A DNA stretch of 64,000 bases. Origin: VBOC01 sp964512655. Lineage in GTDB: Bacteria; Bacteroidota; Ignavibacteria; UBA10030; SZUA-254. Positions 8,271 to 15,934 of the stretch are shown piece by piece. Below the pieces are notes generated by a model that was given only the letters and a program-made list of their open reading frames with translations, did not search any database and was not told the origin of the DNA. A program made the position numbers and the translations under genes. Where the stretch lies: positions 62,001 to 126,000 of the forward strand of contig CAZEJT010000004.1 of NCBI GenBank assembly GCA_964512655.1. Direction: 5' to 3'. Within the stretch, counting starts at the first letter, position 1; each line of letters starts with the position of its first letter.

Positions 8271-9635
8271 ATGAACAATCCCGCGGCCAAACTCTCGCAC
8301 GAAGGGTACGAAAAGAATTTCACGGAACTTCACCCTGCATTCAGCGCGGCGCAGGCGACGGCGGAGGCAAACCGTTGCCTCTACTGTTTCGATTCGCCCT
8401 GCATGAAAGCCTGCCCCACCCACATCGACATCTCGACGTTCATCAAGAAGATCGCCACCGGAAACCTCAAAGGATCGGCGAAGACGATCCTTGAATCGAA
8501 CTGGATTGCGCTGACATGCGCGAAAGCATGTCCGGTGAGCGTGCTCTGCGAGGGGGCATGCGTGTACAACGAACGCGGCGAACATCCGATCGAGATCGGA
8601 CGGCTTCAGCGCTACGCCATCGACCGGTACTTTGAAGAAGGAATGCCCCCCCTCTTTACCCCCGCACCGAAAAACGGCAAATCGGTCGGGATCATCGGCG
8701 CCGGCCCCGCCGGGTTGGCATGCGGAGCGGAGCTCGCCCTCCTTGGCTACAGCGTGACGGTCTACGAGGGAAAAAAATTCGCCGGCGGACTCGATACGTG
8801 GGGAATCGCCCCGTACAAGATGAGCTATGAAGACAGCCTCAACGAGGTCAAACTCGTGGAAGGACTCGGCGTAAAGATTCAGACCGGGGTGAAGATCGGC
8901 GATCAGCTCTCCGCGGCTGAACTCGCCCGCAAGCACGACGCAGTGTTCATCGGCATCGGCCTGGGAGACTCTCCGAGCCTGAATATTCCGGGTGAGGAGC
9001 TGCGGGGAGTATACGACGCGCTCGAATTCATCGAGCGCGTGACGAGGAGGACCTGGAGCTTGGTCGAGGTCGGAAAGCGGGTGGCTGTCATCGGCGCGGG
9101 GAACACGGCGATCGACGCCGCCACGGAGGCCAAGCGCCTCGGAGCCGAGCAGGTAAACATCATCTACCGGCGCGGACCCGAAGAGATGACCGCCTACGAG
9201 TTCGAGTTCGATCTGGCGAAGCGGGACGGGGTCGTCTTTCACTTCCTTACCTTGCCCGTTCGGATCATCGGGAACGGCGCCGTCGAGGCGCTCGAAGTAT
9301 CCAGGATGAAACTCGGGGCTCCCGACGAGAAAGGACGCCGCAAGCCGGTGGCGATACCGGGCTCGGAGTTTCGCATGCCGGTCGACATGGTGATCAAATC
9401 GATCGGGCAGAAACCGGGCGAGTCGCTGCTATCGCAGATTCCCGGAATTACAATTGACAAGGGCCGCGTCATCGTGAATCCCGAAACGATGCAGACGTCG
9501 AACCCGAAATTCTTCGCGGGGGGCGACTGCATTAACGGCGGCAAAGAAGTGGTCAACGCGGCGGCGGACGGAAAACGCGCCGCGCACGGGATCGACAGCC
9601 ACCTCTTTTCCGGTACGTCCGGCAAACAGGCATGA
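8271..9635 (+). CDS. preT: NAD-dependent dihydropyrimidine dehydrogenase, flavin/iron-sulfur subunit PreT
   Basis: A 454-residue protein resembling the glutamate synthase small subunit and the N-terminal half of eukaryotic DPD. N-terminal cysteine groups CLYCFDSPCMKAC and CAKACPVSVLCEGAC should bind two 4Fe-4S clusters. The FAD Rossmann motif IIGAGPAGLACG starts near residue 140 and the NAD(P)H motif VIGAGNTAIDAA near residue 272. With PreA it transfers electrons between NADH and uracil/thymine. ATG 8271 has no strong SD. PreA follows 25 bp downstream, consistent with cotranscription and a PreTA complex. Confidence 0.93.
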   Translation: MNNPAAKLSHEGYEKNFTELHPAFSAAQATAEANRCLYCFDSPCMKACPTHIDISTFIKKIATGNLKGSAKTILESNWIALTCAKACPVSVLCEGACVYNERGEHPIEIGRLQRYAIDRYFEEGMPPLFTPAPKNGKSVGIIGAGPAGLACGAELALLGYSVTVYEGKKFAGGLDTWGIAPYKMSYEDSLNEVKLVEGLGVKIQTGVKIGDQLSAAELARKHDAVFIGIGLGDSPSLNIPGEELRGVYDALEFIERVTRRTWSLVEVGKRVAVIGAGNTAIDAATEAKRLGAEQVNIIYRRGPEEMTAYEFEFDLAKRDGVVFHFLTLPVRIIGNGAVEALEVSRMKLGAPDEKGRRKPVAIPGSEFRMPVDMVIKSIGQKPGESLLSQIPGITIDKGRVIVNPETMQTSNPKFFAGGDCINGGKEVVNAAADGKRAAHGIDSHLFSGTSGKQA

Positions 9636-9660
9636 GCAAACATCATTCTGAGGTACGCGT

Positions 9661-10971
9661 ATGGTAGATCTTTCGATTGACTGCGGCGGCATTAAGTCGC
9701 CCAACCCGTTCTGGCTCGCTTCCGCTCCTCCTGCCAACTCGTCCTACCAGGTGTGCAAGGCCTTCGAGCAGGGCTGGGGGGGCGCCGTGTGGAAAACCAT
9801 CGGCGAGCCGGTCATGAATACGGTGAACAGGTACGGAGGCATAGATTTCAACGGCCAGAAACTCCTCGGACTCAACAACATCGAGTTGATCAGCGACAGG
9901 CCGATCGAGGTCAACCTGCGGGAAATCGCGGAAGCCAAGAAACTCTGGCCCGACAGGGCGGTCATTGCGTCCCTCATGGTGGAGTCGAAGCGCGACGTCT
10001 GGCACGACATCGTGAAGCGCACGATCGACACCGGCTGCGACGGGATCGAGCTCAACTACGGCTGCCCGCACGGGATGAGCGAGCGCGGAATGGGCGCCGC
10101 GGTCGGACAGGTTCCGGAATACTGCTCGATGATCACCGAATGGGTGACGGAAGTATCGACGATCCCGGTCCTCGTGAAACTGACCCCAAACATCAGCGAC
10201 ATCAGGTTCCCGGCGCGCGCCGCGAAGAAGGGCGGAGCGCACGGAGTATCCCTCATCAATACCATCAATAGCATCATGGGAGTCGATCTCGACACCCTCG
10301 CCCCGTCTCCTTCGGTCGACGGGAAGAGCACGCACGGCGGCTACGCGGGACCCGCCGTAAAACCGATTGCTCTCAACATGGTTGCTCAGGTTGCCGGCGA
10401 CCCGCAGGTCGGTCTTCCGATTTCCGGAATCGGAGGCATCTCGACGTGGCGCGACGCCCTCGAGTTCATCCTCCTCGGATCGTCGAGCGTGCAGGTGTGC
10501 ACTGCCGTCATGCATTATGGTTTCCGGATCATCAATGACCTCGTCGAGGGCCTCACGAACTGGATGGAAGAGAAGGGGTACTCGACCATCGACGAGATCC
10601 GCGGTCGTTCGATTCAGTGCCTCACCGACTTTGGACAGCTCAATCTCCTGTACAAGACCGTCGCCGAGATCGACGAGAAGAAGTGCATCCAGTGTAATCT
10701 CTGCTACATCGCGTGCGAGGATGGCGCCCACCAGTGCATCGATCTGATGCCCCATAACGGAAAGAACCAGCCAAGAGTGCGCCAGTCAGACTGCGTCGGA
10801 TGTGCCTTGTGCTTTCTCGTCTGTCCGGTGGAGCAGTGCATTTCGATGGTACGCAAGGATGACGGCTCCGAGGCGATCACCTGGAACGAACTCATGAAAA
10901 AGCTCCCCCAGCCCCTCGCCTGGGAGTCCCTCCGCCAGTTCCAGCAGAAGCACGGTATCGAGATCCACTGA
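9661..10971 (+). CDS. preA: NAD-dependent dihydropyrimidine dehydrogenase, catalytic subunit PreA
   Basis: A 436-residue FMN TIM-barrel dihydropyrimidine dehydrogenase subunit. The catalytic-loop cysteine is Cys135 in NYGCPHGMSERGMG, corresponding to the essential Cys of NLSCPHGM in mammalian DPD; the adjacent serine is Gly here. FMN-phosphate segments GIGGISTW and LGSSSVQVCTA follow. The C-terminus adds two 4Fe-4S motifs, CIQCNLCYIAC and CVGCALCFLVC. It reduces uracil/thymine to the dihydropyrimidines (reversible in the bacterial enzyme). The pair with PreT is adjacent and in the same order as in other bacteria. A modest hairpin downstream may end the transcript. Confidence 0.94.
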   Translation: MVDLSIDCGGIKSPNPFWLASAPPANSSYQVCKAFEQGWGGAVWKTIGEPVMNTVNRYGGIDFNGQKLLGLNNIELISDRPIEVNLREIAEAKKLWPDRAVIASLMVESKRDVWHDIVKRTIDTGCDGIELNYGCPHGMSERGMGAAVGQVPEYCSMITEWVTEVSTIPVLVKLTPNISDIRFPARAAKKGGAHGVSLINTINSIMGVDLDTLAPSPSVDGKSTHGGYAGPAVKPIALNMVAQVAGDPQVGLPISGIGGISTWRDALEFILLGSSSVQVCTAVMHYGFRIINDLVEGLTNWMEEKGYSTIDEIRGRSIQCLTDFGQLNLLYKTVAEIDEKKCIQCNLCYIACEDGAHQCIDLMPHNGKNQPRVRQSDCVGCALCFLVCPVEQCISMVRKDDGSEAITWNELMKKLPQPLAWESLRQFQQKHGIEIH

Positions 10972-11022
10972 GCGCCGGGCGGGGTCTCCCCGTCCCTGAG
11001 AATCGTTCAAAAACCGGGAACC

Positions 11023-11042
11023 GCCGGGAGGCCCGGCTTGTT
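11023..11042 (+). terminator. possible weak terminator after preA
   Basis: GCCGGG-AGG-CCCGGC followed by TTGTTC: a 6-bp stem with a short U-rich tail, about 50 nt after the preA stop. Confidence 0.4.
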
Positions 11043-11159
11043 CAAGGGATTAGCATTCGGGGCCCCTTTTGGAGATGCCCCCGTTCCATTTCGTTCCGGT
11101 GCGGCTCATTCGCCGCCAAAACATCCTATCCCATCCACCAACCTCGAAAGGAGTGTACC

Positions 11160-11654
11160 ATGGCGGTATCAGAGAAAGATCAGTTCATCCAGGTCTGGGA
11201 ACGCGAGTTCCAGACGACACTCAAAGTCCTCAAGAATTACCCTGCCGACAAGATCAACATGAAGCCCGCCGAGACGTCTCGGTCAGCGAAAGACCTCGCA
11301 TGGACATTCATCATCGAGGAAGAGGCAATGATCGGAGGAGCCCTGAACGGGAACATCGACTGGGCGAACCTCCCCCAGGCCCCATCCACGCTCCCTGAGA
11401 TCATATCGGCCTACGAACGAACGCACAAACAGCTTGTCGAAAAGGTAAAGCATGCCCCCGATGCCGAACTGAACAAGACGGTAAAGTTCTTCACCGGTCC
11501 GAAGCAGCCGGCCGACATGCGGAGGGCAGACGTGATGTGGACCGGGGTCATGGATACGATTCACCACCGGGGACAGCTCTCGGTCTATCTAAGGATGGCC
11601 GGAGGCAAGGTGCCCTCGATCTACGGACCCTCAGGCGACGAACCCTGGACGTAG
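11160..11654 (+). CDS. DinB-like four-helix protein (paralogue 1)
   Basis: A 164-residue DinB/YfiT-superfamily protein. The C-terminal signature TIHHRGQLSVYLRMAG is characteristic, and the WEREF/LKNYP N-terminus matches the family layout. The helix-2 position that usually carries a histidine (LAWH) reads LAWTFIIEEE, and the first ligand of the C-terminal His pair is also not histidine, so the usual three-His metal site looks incomplete. Family members include thiol-dependent S-transferases and hydrolases as well as many uncharacterised proteins, so no reaction can be assigned. GGAG precedes ATG. It is a clear paralogue of the gene at 12019 and sits between preA and dihydropyrimidinase. Confidence 0.8.
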   Translation: MAVSEKDQFIQVWEREFQTTLKVLKNYPADKINMKPAETSRSAKDLAWTFIIEEEAMIGGALNGNIDWANLPQAPSTLPEIISAYERTHKQLVEKVKHAPDAELNKTVKFFTGPKQPADMRRADVMWTGVMDTIHHRGQLSVYLRMAGGKVPSIYGPSGDEPWT

Positions 11655-11668
11655 GCGCTGGGTGCAGG

Positions 11669-11686
11669 CGCCGGCTTTAGCCGGCG
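11669..11686. repeat. dispersed palindrome, copy 1
   Basis: CGCCGGCT-TT-AGCCGGCG: a perfect 8-bp inverted repeat with 2-nt spacer, just after the first DinB-like gene. The same unit recurs at 14169, 15200 and 56112, with a variant at 27341. Confidence 0.8.
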
Positions 11687-11744
11687 TTGAAACACCGCGC
11701 AGCTTTTGTAGGCGCTGCCGCTTTGGCACGAAGTCGGCTTTCTG

Positions 11745-11791
11745 ACCGGGTTTCAGCTATCTAGGGATTACCTGAAACCCGGTTTTGCTTT
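11745..11791 (+). terminator. intrinsic terminator
   Basis: ACCGGGTTTCAG (11745-11756) and CTGAAACCCGGT (11772-11783) form a perfect 12-bp stem with a 15-nt loop, followed by TTTGCTTT. It separates the two DinB-like genes. The next ~70 bases are a C/T-rich tract with no coding features. Confidence 0.85.
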
Positions 11792-11913
11792 ACCCCCTGA
11801 TCCAACCCCTGTCCCCCCCGGCACCCCGCTCTCCCTGTCCCTCCCGCCTTCCACGCGGACACTTCAATCCTTCAAATTGGACTGAAATCATAGATTTTTT
11901 ATTTCCAACCCTA

Positions 11914-11942
11914 TTGACAACTGAGTGGCAATTCGCTATCTT
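11914..11942 (+). promoter_or_regulatory. sigma-70-like promoter for DinB paralogue 2
   Basis: TTGACA (11914-11919), a 17-bp spacer and TATCTT (11937-11942): near-consensus, about 75 nt before the gene start at 12019. Confidence 0.65.
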
Positions 11943-12018
11943 TTACGAGAAGTCGCCAAAACCGGCTAATTGCCCGGAGGCAGCCAATACCCTCAAACAG
12001 GAAGGAGCGGAGAGCGCA

Positions 12019-12504
12019 ATGACCGAGAAACAGGTATTCTTGAAGGCGTGGGAGCGGGAGTTCGAGTCGAACCTTGAGATGCTGAACGCAATTCCCGTCA
12101 ACATTCTGGATTTGAAACCGAGTGAACGATCACGTACTCCCAAGGAGATCGCCTGGACCATCGTTGCCGAGGAGAAGGAACTGATCGGAGGAGGAGTTGC
12201 CGGGTACGTGAACCTGAAACCCGCGCCAAAGGCTCCCTCCACCCTGCAGGAGATCATCAAGACGTACCGGACCGTGCACGAGGAAACGGTCGAACGGGTA
12301 AAAGCCCTGAGCGATTCAGACTTTGATAAGCCTCTCAAGGGCCTCAACCTTAATCAAAAACTCGGTGCGCCGCGCCGGGCAGACGCCCTGTGGAGCGCGC
12401 TGATCGACACCGTCCAAAACCGGGGGCAGCTTGCGGCATACCTCAGCATGGTAGGCGCGAATTCACCTTCCGGGGCGAACGTTCCCATTCAGTTCGAGTT
12501 GTAA
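12019..12504 (+). CDS. DinB-like protein, histidine-less paralogue 2
   Basis: A 161-residue paralogue of the protein at 11160, sharing the WEREF start, AWT-EE segment, APSTL-EII and RRAD-LW blocks. The C-terminal family signature is TVQNRGQLAAYLS: both histidines of the usual HHRGQ are replaced, and the helix-2 histidine is also absent (IAWTIVAEE). It therefore probably cannot bind the family's metal. The start is ATG 12019, with GAAGGAG 11 nt upstream; an in-frame extension to 11785 would run across the promoter and a C/T-rich tract and is rejected. Own promoter, separated from paralogue 1 by a strong terminator. Function unknown; it could be a regulatory or structural partner of paralogue 1. 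Confidence 0.78.
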   Translation: MTEKQVFLKAWEREFESNLEMLNAIPVNILDLKPSERSRTPKEIAWTIVAEEKELIGGGVAGYVNLKPAPKAPSTLQEIIKTYRTVHEETVERVKALSDSDFDKPLKGLNLNQKLGAPRRADALWSALIDTVQNRGQLAAYLSMVGANSPSGANVPIQFEL

Positions 12505-12560
12505 GCGGACCGAGAGCATCATCGTTTCGACGCCCCCGAGGGGTGACTCGTGGGGCGGAC

Positions 12561-12586
12561 GTGCGTGGCGCCACGGCGCCACGCAC
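12561..12586. repeat. perfect 12-bp palindrome
   Basis: GTGCGTGGCGCC-AC-GGCGCCACGCAC lies after the second DinB-like gene and ahead of the dihydropyrimidinase promoter. It has the same geometry (GC stem, 2-nt loop) as the smaller dispersed palindromes. No U tract follows, so it is not a classic terminator. Confidence 0.7.
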
Positions 12587-12636
12587 TAGTGAACGAAACC
12601 CCGGCTGACATTGTCGATCAGGACCCCCTCTCTTGA

Positions 12637-12665
12637 TTGACATTAACGCTGGGGTTTCCTATTTT
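12637..12665 (+). promoter_or_regulatory. sigma-70-like promoter for dihydropyrimidinase
   Basis: Consensus TTGACA (12637-12642), a 17-bp spacer and TATTTT (12660-12665), about 80 nt upstream of the chosen start at 12745. Confidence 0.65.
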
Positions 12666-12744
12666 CCCCCCTCGGAACCATCTCCTTCGAACTCCTCTGG
12701 TTTCGCAGTACTCTGATTCCAATGAAGACCCGGAAGGAATACCG

Positions 12745-14133
12745 ATGTCAATTCTTATCCAGAACGCGAGGATTATCACCGCAGAGCAGGATTATACGGC
12801 CGACATCTACATCGAGCGGGAGAAGATTACTGCCATCGGCACCGGCCTCCCGATGAAAGCGGACCGGATGATCAACGCGGCCGGGAAATATGCGATTCCG
12901 GGCGGGATCGACGTCCACACCCATCTCGACATGCCCTTCGGCGGGACGGTCTCGAGCGATGACTTCGAGACGGGCACGAAGGCGGCCGCCTTCGGAGGAA
13001 CGACCACCCTCGTCGATTTCGCCATTCAGGCGAAGGGTACGAAAATGCGCGACGCCCTCGACATCTGGTGGAAGAAGGCCGAAGGAAAGGCCTGCATCGA
13101 TTACGGGCTGCACATGATCGTCACCGACCTTCCGGATGCTCATATCGAGGACATGAACGACATGGTCCGGAACGGGGTCTCGAGCTTCAAGTTGTTCATG
13201 GCGTATCCCGGCGTTCTGATGGTCGACGACGCGACGATCTTCAAGGCGATGCGGAAGACCGCGGACAACGGCGGACTGATCTGCATGCATGCCGAGAACG
13301 GCAGCGCGATCGATATTATCGTCAAGAAGGCGGTGGCCGAAGGGAAGAGAACTCCCGTGTACCACGGACTGACCCGGCCGACGACGGCGGAGGCCGAAGC
13401 GGTGAACCGCGCGATTGCGCTTGCGGAAATGGCCGGAGTCCCTGTCTACATCGTTCATCTCTCCTCGCACGACGCGCTGCAGAGGGTTGCGGAAGCCCGG
13501 GATAAGGGACTCCTCGCGTACGCCGAGACATGCCCCCAGTATCTCTTTCTCTCGATCGAAGACCTTGACAGGCCGAACTTCGAGGGAGCGAAGTATGTGT
13601 TCACTCCGCCCCTCAGAGAAAAATGGCATCAGGATAAGCTCTGGGACGGACTGAAAAACAACTCGTTGCAGGTAGTTTCAACCGATCACTGCCCCTTCTG
13701 CTTCAAGGAACAGAAGGAGTTGGGAAGGGACGATTTCACGAAAATCCCGAACGGCGGACCCGGGATCGAAAACCGGCTCCAGCTTCTCTTCGAAGGGGGA
13801 GTGAATAGGAAACGCATCTCGCTGAACCGCTGGGTCGAGATCACCTCGACAACGCCCGCCAAGATGTTCGGGATGTACCCCCGCAAGGGCACGATCGGGA
13901 TCGGGAGTGATGCCGACATCGTCATCTGGGATCCAAACGCGGAGCATGTCATCTCCGCGAAGACGCACCACATGCGAGTGGATTACTCGATGTTTGAAGG
14001 CTTCAGGGTAAAGGGTAATGCCGAGACGGTCCTCTCGCGCGGCGAGGTCATCGTCGAAAAGGGGGCATGGGTCTCGAAGACCGGGCGAGGCCAATTCATC
14101 AAGCGCGACGCCTTCGCCGGGGCCTGGAAGTAA
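12745..14133 (+). CDS. dihydropyrimidinase (D-hydantoinase)
   Basis: A 462-residue cyclic amidohydrolase that opens dihydrouracil/dihydrothymine to N-carbamoyl-beta-amino acids, the step between PreTA and beta-ureidopropionase. The binuclear zinc site is complete: His58 and His60 (HTHLD), carboxylated Lys149 (SFKLFMAYPG), His182 (CMHAENG), His238 (YIVHLSS) and Asp314 (STDHCP). ATG 12745 with GGAAGGAA upstream is chosen over an in-frame extension to 12637, which would overlap the promoter. Hydantoin could also be a substrate, but the pathway context supports pyrimidines. Confidence 0.95.
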   Translation: MSILIQNARIITAEQDYTADIYIEREKITAIGTGLPMKADRMINAAGKYAIPGGIDVHTHLDMPFGGTVSSDDFETGTKAAAFGGTTTLVDFAIQAKGTKMRDALDIWWKKAEGKACIDYGLHMIVTDLPDAHIEDMNDMVRNGVSSFKLFMAYPGVLMVDDATIFKAMRKTADNGGLICMHAENGSAIDIIVKKAVAEGKRTPVYHGLTRPTTAEAEAVNRAIALAEMAGVPVYIVHLSSHDALQRVAEARDKGLLAYAETCPQYLFLSIEDLDRPNFEGAKYVFTPPLREKWHQDKLWDGLKNNSLQVVSTDHCPFCFKEQKELGRDDFTKIPNGGPGIENRLQLLFEGGVNRKRISLNRWVEITSTTPAKMFGMYPRKGTIGIGSDADIVIWDPNAEHVISAKTHHMRVDYSMFEGFRVKGNAETVLSRGEVIVEKGAWVSKTGRGQFIKRDAFAGAWK

Positions 14134-14168
14134 GCGGAATGCAAAATTCTTTGGGAGGCGGCTGTAGG

Positions 14169-14186
14169 CGCCGGCTGTAGCCGGCG
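14169..14186. repeat. dispersed palindrome, copy 2
   Basis: CGCCGGCT-GT-AGCCGGCG, preceded by GTAGG as in copies 3 and 5, in the 84-bp spacer between dihydropyrimidinase and the DUF1028 gene. Confidence 0.8.
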
Positions 14187-14217
14187 TGGATGCGTATCGA
14201 TTGACAGGAGGTGTTTC

Positions 14218-15198
14218 ATGCTCTCTCCAAAACTCACTCTCATCGCTCTGGTACTCTCCACGGCGACCGCGATCTCCCAGGTTCGCCCGGTCCACACATT
14301 TTCCATCGTCGCCCGCGATTCGATAACCGGAGATCTGGGAATCGCGGTACAGTCGCACTGGTTCTCCGTCGGGCCCATTGTGCCGTGGGCTGAAGCAGGC
14401 GTCGGGGCGGTCGCAACCCAGTCGTTCGTGGATCCGGCCTACGGGCCTCTCGGCCTCGAATTGATGCGTGCGGGCAAAACCGCACGGCAGGCCCTTGACG
14501 GGATCATCGCTTCAGATCCCGGAGAAGCCGTCCGGCAGGTAGCAATGGTTGATGCACAAGGTGGCGTAGCGGCGCATACGGGCTCCAGGTGCATCCCGGC
14601 AGCCGGACACATCGAAGGAGAGCAGTTTACCGTCGAAGCCAACCTGATGCTGAACGACAGAGTATGGCCCGCGATGGCGAAGGCCTACCGCGAAACGAAG
14701 GGAGATCTTGCCGAGAGGATGCTTGCGGCGCTCGACGCGGCCCAGGCGGTGGGCGGGGACATCCGGGGAAAGCAGTCCGCTGCCATCCTCATTGTGAGCG
14801 GAAAACCGACGGGAAGGCCCTGGACAGACCGTAAGATGGATTTGCGCGTTGAAGATAATCCCGCGCCCCTCGTCGAACTGAGGCGGCTCGTCAATATCCA
14901 TCGCGCGTATGATCATGAGAATAACGGAGACCTTGCAGTGGAGAAGCACGACGTGGACGGTGCACTTCGCGAATACGGGGCGGCCGAACAGATGATCCCC
15001 GACAACCTCGAAATGAAATACTGGCACGCCGTGGCCCTCGTGAACGTGGGGCGGCTCGAAGAATCATTGCCCCTCTTCAGGGCGGTCTTCAAAGGCGACA
15101 AGAACTGGATCGAACTTACTCCGCGCCTCCCGAAGGTAGATCTGCTCAAAGTTGATGAAGCCGGGCTCAAGCGCATTCTCTCCACGGCGACGCGGTAG
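14218..15198 (+). CDS. exported DUF1028 protein with TPR-like C-terminal extension
   Basis: A 326-residue protein with a short signal peptide (about residues 1-20, ending in or near ISQ). The following HTFSIVARDSITGDLGIAVQS and GVGAVATQSFVDPAYG segments are hallmarks of DUF1028, an Ntn-hydrolase-like family of unknown substrate. Beyond about residue 220, helical segments (ALREYGAAEQMIPDNLEMKYW, LEESLPLFRAVF) look like one to two TPR units not needed by the core domain. A strong AGGAGGT precedes ATG. It is the last gene of the pyrimidine locus; DUF1028 function is not established, so a role in degradation is only inferred from position. Confidence 0.85.
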   Translation: MLSPKLTLIALVLSTATAISQVRPVHTFSIVARDSITGDLGIAVQSHWFSVGPIVPWAEAGVGAVATQSFVDPAYGPLGLELMRAGKTARQALDGIIASDPGEAVRQVAMVDAQGGVAAHTGSRCIPAAGHIEGEQFTVEANLMLNDRVWPAMAKAYRETKGDLAERMLAALDAAQAVGGDIRGKQSAAILIVSGKPTGRPWTDRKMDLRVEDNPAPLVELRRLVNIHRAYDHENNGDLAVEKHDVDGALREYGAAEQMIPDNLEMKYWHAVALVNVGRLEESLPLFRAVFKGDKNWIELTPRLPKVDLLKVDEAGLKRILSTATR

Positions 15199-15199
15199 G

Positions 15200-15217
15200 C
15201 GCCGGCTTCAGCCGGCG
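15200..15217. repeat. dispersed palindrome, copy 3
   Basis: CGCCGGCT-TC-AGCCGGCG begins 2 nt after the stop codon of the DUF1028 gene, again in a GTAGG context. Confidence 0.8.
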
Positions 15218-15235
15218 TTCTCAGGGCCCGCCTGC

Positions 15236-15278
15236 AAAAAAAGGGTACCGGTAGTTCTCACCTTAACCACCGGTACCC
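15236..15278 (-). terminator. intrinsic terminator for the minus-strand surface locus
   Basis: On the minus strand GGGTACCGGT pairs with ACCGGTACCC over a 16-nt loop, followed by seven U residues. It ends the transcript coming from 15337-15888. It may also stop the convergent plus-strand transcript, though less efficiently. Confidence 0.85.
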
Positions 15279-15336
15279 CCTGACAACCGCATCGCGCGCG
15301 CGCAGGTGCCGGCGCGCGCCTCTGCAGTGTGCTCTC

Positions 15337-15888
15337 TTAGTTCCCCGTGTATGCAGCGGAACCGATCAGCTGACCGGTGTACGAGCCCGCGAATGCCGTC
15401 TGCGGTACCGTCACTGTCGCACCGATGAAGAGTCCCGTCGCACCACCGCCGCCGATTCCCAGCGTCACTGCACTGCCGACCACCGGTCCCGACGCCGCAA
15501 ACGGCGCTGTCGGATCGTTGTCGTAGTTCCAGCCGAACGTCCAGTTGCTCAGCGGAAGGCTTCCGTTGCCGTCGTCTGACACAAGACCCGCCGGAAGTAC
15601 CAGCGTCACTACCACGTTCGAACCGGCGTTTCCGTCAACTTCAAATCCTACCGGTCCAAACACGTCTCCGGCTGCTTCGCCGGGGCCCGGGGGCTCTTTG
15701 AATCCGCCCGGCGTGATGACGTAGGACTGACCCGGCGCGAACACGCCCCAGTCGCCGTCGACATTGACCAGCGTCAGAGCGTTCTCAACGCTCGCCGTAA
15801 TCAGCGCTTCGGCTTCGCTCTGCGCGAAGACGACATGATTCAGCCCGACAAACAGCACGAGGGCCAGCGCAAGCATCAATCTCTTCAT
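15337..15888 (-). CDS. secreted DUF4402-like protein
   Basis: A 183-residue exported protein with a signal peptide ending VFAQ (about residue 23). The remainder is a small, Gly-rich, beta-strand-dominated domain with NVDGDWGVFAPG, NVVVTLVLPAG and a C-terminal AGSYTGQLIGSAAYTGN. This pattern resembles DUF4402-type fimbrial/surface subunits (inference). No cysteines or catalytic motifs are visible. GAAGGAG lies just upstream of ATG. It is the last of three minus-strand genes for exported proteins and is followed by a strong terminator. Confidence 0.78.
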   Translation of the reverse strand: MKRLMLALALVLFVGLNHVVFAQSEAEALITASVENALTLVNVDGDWGVFAPGQSYVITPGGFKEPPGPGEAAGDVFGPVGFEVDGNAGSNVVVTLVLPAGLVSDDGNGSLPLSNWTFGWNYDNDPTAPFAASGPVVGSAVTLGIGGGGATGLFIGATVTVPQTAFAGSYTGQLIGSAAYTGN

Positions 15889-15934
15889 GGTGTACTCCTT
15901 CGTGGATGGTGGTGAATGTATTGGGTGAATTCGA

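Noticed and set aside
10056..10331. Short minus-strand frames within preA and many similar ones across the window
   Set aside because: They are antisense to strongly conserved proteins and lack signatures and ribosome-binding sites.
11785..12018. Extended start for the second DinB-like protein
   Set aside because: It would include a C/T-rich tract and the promoter, while ATG 12019 has a good SD and aligns with paralogue 1.
11655..15230. Palindromes as attachment sites or IS ends
   Set aside because: No transposase or integrase, no target duplication and no boundary of gene content is visible beside them.
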